Assembly: GCF_013522925.1 (NCBI RefSeq)
Contig: NZ_JAAMQU010000018.1
Coordinates: forward strand, 1 to 55,527
Direction: 5' to 3'
Source: Pseudomonas japonica
Lineage (GTDB): Bacteria > Pseudomonadota > Gammaproteobacteria > Pseudomonadales > Pseudomonadaceae
Length of the DNA: 55,527 bases
Part shown: piece after piece, positions 52,801 through 55,527 of the stretch
How positions within the stretch are numbered: the first letter of the stretch is position 1
Layout of the letters: every line of letters begins with the position of its first letter
Notes under the pieces: generated by a model
The model's input: the letters and a program-made list of their open reading frames with translations, nothing else
Told to the model about the DNA's origin: nothing
The model's database searches: none
Made by a program: the position numbers and the translations under genes

Positions 52801-53739
52801 ATGAGCACGGCGCACTTGCTGCATCCGGCGTACCGGTTGTTTTTGGAGGAGCAGCCGGAGCCGTGGAAATTCGCCACGCTGGGGGCGATCCGGGCGCGGC
52901 TGCACCAAGGTTTTACGCCGCGCGCCCATGCTCAGGGAGAAGAGCACTGGATACCGGACGGGCCACGGTTGCGGCTGTACCGTCCGCGGCCGGGGGTGAT
53001 CAACCCGCCGCTGGTGGTGTACCTGCATGGCGGTGGGTTCGTGCTGGGCTGCCCGGAAATGGCCGACAACTACCTCAACGAACTCGCCCTCGCCATGGGC
53101 GTGGCGATCGCGGCGGTGGACTATCGGCTGGCGCCGGAACATCCCTTCCCTGCCCCGTTGGACGACTGCGCGGCCGCGCTGCGCTGGGTGGTCGCCCATG
53201 CCGATACCTTAGGGGTAGGGACGGACGCGGTGGTGCTGATGGGCCATAGCGCAGGCGGCGGGTTGGCGGCAGCATTGGCGCTGCGGCATCAATCGCAACC
53301 GTGCTGCCAACTCGCCGGGCTGGTGCTGATCTACCCCATGCTGGATCACCGCACCGGAGCATCAGGCCAACCGCTGAATCCCAACGCGGGTGCCTATGGA
53401 TGGAGCGCCGAACCCAACCACTTCTGCTGGGAATGCCTGCGGGGGGATTACACACTCGACGATGACCGCCTGGGGGAATTTTCCCCTGCCCTGGCGCCAA
53501 GCCTGGCCGGCCTGCCGCCGACCTTCATTGCCGTGGGCGCGTTGGATTTGTTCGTGGATGAAGCGATGCATTTTGCGTTGCGGCTAAGCCATGCCGGAGT
53601 GTCGGTGGAAGCGCGGCTGTACGCAGGGGTGCCGCACCTGTTCGATCAGTACCCTGGCCCGGTCACGGACCAGTGCGTGGCCGATACCCGCACCGCGTTG
53701 GGGACGTTCCTCGGCGGCGCGGTTCAGATGCCTCGGTAG
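52801..53739 (+). CDS. Alpha/beta hydrolase, hormone-sensitive-lipase-type esterase
   Basis: The esterase has 312 residues and belongs to family IV. The oxyanion motif is HGGG (76-79), and nucleophile Ser150 sits in GHSAG. The Asp (VGALDLFVDEA) and His (GVPHLFDQY) complete the triad. It may open an ester or lactone to release the substrate of the preceding enzymes. The ATG at 52801 follows the previous stop by one base. Its last codons (FLGGAVQMPR) lie in a 27-bp sequence repeated at 54873-54899, on the far side of a low-GC insert. Confidence 0.85.
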   Translation: MSTAHLLHPAYRLFLEEQPEPWKFATLGAIRARLHQGFTPRAHAQGEEHWIPDGPRLRLYRPRPGVINPPLVVYLHGGGFVLGCPEMADNYLNELALAMGVAIAAVDYRLAPEHPFPAPLDDCAAALRWVVAHADTLGVGTDAVVLMGHSAGGGLAAALALRHQSQPCCQLAGLVLIYPMLDHRTGASGQPLNPNAGAYGWSAEPNHFCWECLRGDYTLDDDRLGEFSPALAPSLAGLPPTFIAVGALDLFVDEAMHFALRLSHAGVSVEARLYAGVPHLFDQYPGPVTDQCVADTRTALGTFLGGAVQMPR

Positions 53740-53741
53740 GC
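53715..53741 (+). repeat. Direct repeat, left copy (esterase 3' end)
   Basis: CGGCGCGGTTCAGATGCCTC followed by GGTAGGC is identical to 54873-54899; with one mismatch the match extends to about 35 bases (53707-53741). It covers the last eight codons and stop of the esterase. It could be an attachment-site-like boundary of the insert. Confidence 0.8.
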
Positions 53742-53922
53742 TTGAGCATCGACAACGATTGTTCAGAAACTTCCCCTTATTAGCTGCTTGCTTATTATCA
53801 TTTCGAAAAATATTCGGTCTGGATGCAGCACAGAATCCATGGGATGTTGACGCAACGGCCCCGCGGTTCGGGCGCTTGTAGATCCACCAACTATTCACCT
53901 TGGGCGAATAAGCGTATTGGAA

Positions 53923-54768
53923 ATGGTTGATAGGGAAAACAGTACGTTTGCGGCAAGGTGGCTATTGGCACTATCGAATGAAGAGGATCTATTCTTCAAC
54001 CCGAGATCCGGTGAGAACAACCTCAAGGAAATCATGGAGCGATTCATGCCAGGGTCAACCCTCGAGAGCATGAATGAATTGGATGACTGGCCTGATACTC
54101 TTCGCTGGGATTTTGCATACAAAACCATTCAAAGAGACATTTTTTTTAACGTGTACGTCAATGCCATTGAGACCTGGCTTGATGTCTCCGAGAGCAGTCC
54201 CGGTCTCGGTGGATCTGCCATCTATGCAGCCGTAGCCACATTTGCCTATAACACCAAGCGTACCTTCGTTGGAGACCCCGACGGGCTGTCCGATCTGGCG
54301 CTTCGTAGGCGCCTTGACAATATGCTATGTTCTGCAGTCAAGTACCGCAGCACAAATCACCTAGCGCCCCATCCAGACCAGCTCGACGGCTGTGAAAGGC
54401 TTGGGGTTCCTCCTCTGGCATGGGCCAAAGGTCGGACGCTGGACAACATCCAGTGCATGATTGACACTGTCATCGCATCCCTAGAATACGTTGTGCCGGA
54501 GGTAGCTCATGCCTACTACGACTTCCAAGCAAAAACCTTCTGCAATTCTGAAGGCGGACAGCTATTGGAGACAGTTTTTGGAAGCTGGAGTGATCACCTT
54601 GCAGGAAGCAGAACGGCGAGCGCTGGGATCACTACGTTTAAAAGAGGCATACTCCTCCGATCCTTGGTACGCCAAGAAAGCTGCGCGCGACCCCTCCTTC
54701 TGGAGCAAGTTCTACGCGACTCGCGTCAATTCGTAGACCACGGCGACCTGTTCGGTATTTTCTACTGA
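53923..54768 (+). CDS. Unrecognised protein in low-GC insert
   Basis: The open frame encodes 281 residues, or 283 from a TTG at 53917. It is hydrophilic and mostly helical in appearance, with no motif I recognise. Base composition is clearly lower in GC than the flanking genes, and the ribosome binding site is weak. Up to about residue 200 (SLEYVVPEVAHAYYDFQAKT) it reads as real coding sequence. After that the frame overlaps a second gene with a good ribosome binding site (54509-54736) and its own reading becomes arginine- and serine-rich, so the true end may have been shifted by a frameshift. No function is proposed. Confidence 0.5.
   Translation: MVDRENSTFAARWLLALSNEEDLFFNPRSGENNLKEIMERFMPGSTLESMNELDDWPDTLRWDFAYKTIQRDIFFNVYVNAIETWLDVSESSPGLGGSAIYAAVATFAYNTKRTFVGDPDGLSDLALRRRLDNMLCSAVKYRSTNHLAPHPDQLDGCERLGVPPLAWAKGRTLDNIQCMIDTVIASLEYVVPEVAHAYYDFQAKTFCNSEGGQLLETVFGSWSDHLAGSRTASAGITTFKRGILLRSLVRQESCARPLLLEQVLRDSRQFVDHGDLFGIFY
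54509..54736 (+). CDS. Small basic protein nested in the previous frame
   Basis: The frame encodes 75 residues in the +1 phase relative to the surrounding gene. GGAGGT lies six bases before the ATG, the best ribosome binding site in the insert, and an in-frame TAG just upstream shows that translation must begin here. The sequence (YWRQFLEAGVITLQEAERRA, then SDPWYAKKAARDPSFWSKFY) has natural composition and helical, lysine-rich character. It could be an independent small gene or the true C-terminal part of a frameshifted gene. A strong terminator lies 55 bases downstream. Confidence 0.5.
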   Translation: MPTTTSKQKPSAILKADSYWRQFLEAGVITLQEAERRALGSLRLKEAYSSDPWYAKKAARDPSFWSKFYATRVNS

Positions 54769-54790
54769 CTCGCAATAGTAAGCTTCTGAA

Positions 54791-54812
54791 AAGGCCCCTC
54801 GGGGCCTTTTTT
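54791..54812 (+). terminator. Rho-independent terminator of the insert genes
   Basis: AAGGCCCC-TC-GGGGCCTT is a perfect 8-bp stem with a two-base loop, followed by further T residues. Confidence 0.85.
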
Positions 54813-54872
54813 CTATCCGGGTCTCTGACCAGATAAGGCAGTCAACAGCTGGCTGCTGGGCACCTTCCTCGC

Positions 54873-54899
54873 CGGCGCGGTTCAGATGCCTCGGTAGGC
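54873..54899 (+). repeat. Direct repeat, right copy (displaced esterase 3' end)
   Basis: Identical over 27 bases to 53715-53741. The sequence just upstream still reads SWLLGTFLAGAVQMPR and stop, so it is a homologous but slightly diverged esterase tail without its gene. Confidence 0.8.
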
Positions 54900-54943
54900 C
54901 CGGCCATCGGGGCGCATGGGGCCTGTCTTCGAAGAGGCAGCGC

Positions 54944-55527
54944 GTGAACACTTCGGCAACCCATCTCAAGGCTTTGGTTATCGGTGCCAGCGGCGCCATT
55001 GGGGGCGCCTTTGCCCAGTTACTGGAGGAAGACAGCCGCTACGCAGAGGTCATCCGCCTCGGCCGAAATACGCAACCGGGCATGGACCTTACCGTGCCGC
55101 AGAGCATCAGCGAAGCCGCCGCCGCCCTTGGGCCGCGGGGCCCGTTCGACCTGATCATATTGGCGAGCGGCATCCTCCATGGCGAAGGTTTCATGCCGGA
55201 AAAATCCCTCGAAGCCATCAACCTCGACCAACTGTTGGCCACCTTCCAGGCCAATACGTTCGGCCCTGCGCTGGTGCTGCAGCAGTTCTTACCCTTGCTG
55301 ACGGCCGACGGCGTATTCGCCGTGCTCTCGGCCAAGGTCGGCAGCATCGGGGATAACCGCCTGGGGGGCTGGTACAGCTATCGGGCATCCAAGGCGGCGC
55401 TGAACATGCTGATCAAGACCGCCGCCATCGAAACCGCCCGCCGCTGGCCGGGCAAGCACTTGGTGGCGCTGCACCCAGGCACGGTCACTTCAAACCTGTC
55501 CAAACCCTTCCGCCCCCAGGCCCGCCC
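54944..55527 (+). CDS. C-factor-like short-chain dehydrogenase, partial
   Basis: The frame is open to the window end, giving 194 residues so far. It starts with GTG at 54944 behind AGAGG. Features of an SDR are visible: ALVIGASGAIGGAF (about 10-23) for the cofactor, ILASGILHGEG in place of NNAG, then SAKVGSIGDN and YSYRASKAALNML with the catalytic Tyr and Lys. The sequence resembles CsgA/C-factor-type SDRs, a group without a firm biochemical role outside Myxococcus. The 3' end lies beyond the window. Confidence 0.8.
   Translation, partial: MNTSATHLKALVIGASGAIGGAFAQLLEEDSRYAEVIRLGRNTQPGMDLTVPQSISEAAAALGPRGPFDLIILASGILHGEGFMPEKSLEAINLDQLLATFQANTFGPALVLQQFLPLLTADGVFAVLSAKVGSIGDNRLGGWYSYRASKAALNMLIKTAAIETARRWPGKHLVALHPGTVTSNLSKPFRPQAR

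Overview
The window is chromosomal DNA of a Pseudomonas, probably of the putida/fluorescens group. The evidence is the high GC and densely packed genes, the many ACS-type MFS permeases, a RES-Xre toxin-antitoxin pair, an AlgE/PsmE-type secreted alginate epimerase, a GNA1162-type lipoprotein trio, and an inverted pair of REP-like sequences. This is family-level reasoning without a database search. I found no rRNA, tRNA, CRISPR array, phage or transposase gene.

Layout. 1-6.5 kb: a DJ-1/PfpI protein, a 59-residue KGG stress protein, a sugar MFS permease, a translationally coupled flavin amine oxidase and orphan MetQ-like binding protein, and a hexuronate-type permease broken by one in-frame TGA. 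6.8-17.8 kb: an ABC exporter tail to tail with a UvrA2-type ATPase, a small Cys-containing protein, an FAD protein, a SleB-type wall hydrolase facing a CAP-domain protein, a small membrane protein, and three consecutive lipoprotein genes. 18.1-24.4 kb: two large secreted RTX proteins on the minus strand. One is a bifunctional mannuronan C-5 epimerase/alginate acetylesterase. The other is a delta-60-repeat protein carrying the same R-modules. 25.1-29.7 kb: a YncE-like propeller protein with a possible Fur box, a chemoreceptor, and the RES-Xre pair. 29.7-36.5 kb: an AEC permease also broken by an in-frame TGA, then a pimeloyl-CoA-type beta-oxidation operon in the order pimF-pimB-pimC-pimD.

36.7-44 kb: a BMP-type ABC importer, an 8-oxoguanine-deaminase-like amidohydrolase and a 2-oxoglutarate/Fe(II) oxygenase, behind a well-formed sigma54 promoter and an NtrC-like site. 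This reads as a nitrogen-controlled purine scavenging locus. 44-47.6 kb: MFS, LysE and serine-type transporters. 47.7-53.7 kb: a LysR regulator divergent from an SDR, an MFS permease, a split transketolase and an esterase. This looks like a complete catabolic operon for an unidentified substrate. 53.7-54.9 kb: a lower-GC insert with unrecognised genes, bracketed by a 27-bp exact direct repeat of the esterase 3' end. The window ends inside a C-factor-like SDR gene.

Most notable: two independent Trp(TGG)-to-TGA interruptions in transporter genes; the epimerase/acetylesterase with its R-module companion, plus a decayed delta-60 fragment 3 kb away; the repeat-bracketed insert with nested reading frames; the sigma54/NtrC-driven purine locus with an oxygenase of unknown substrate; and the kinase-less split-transketolase operon.
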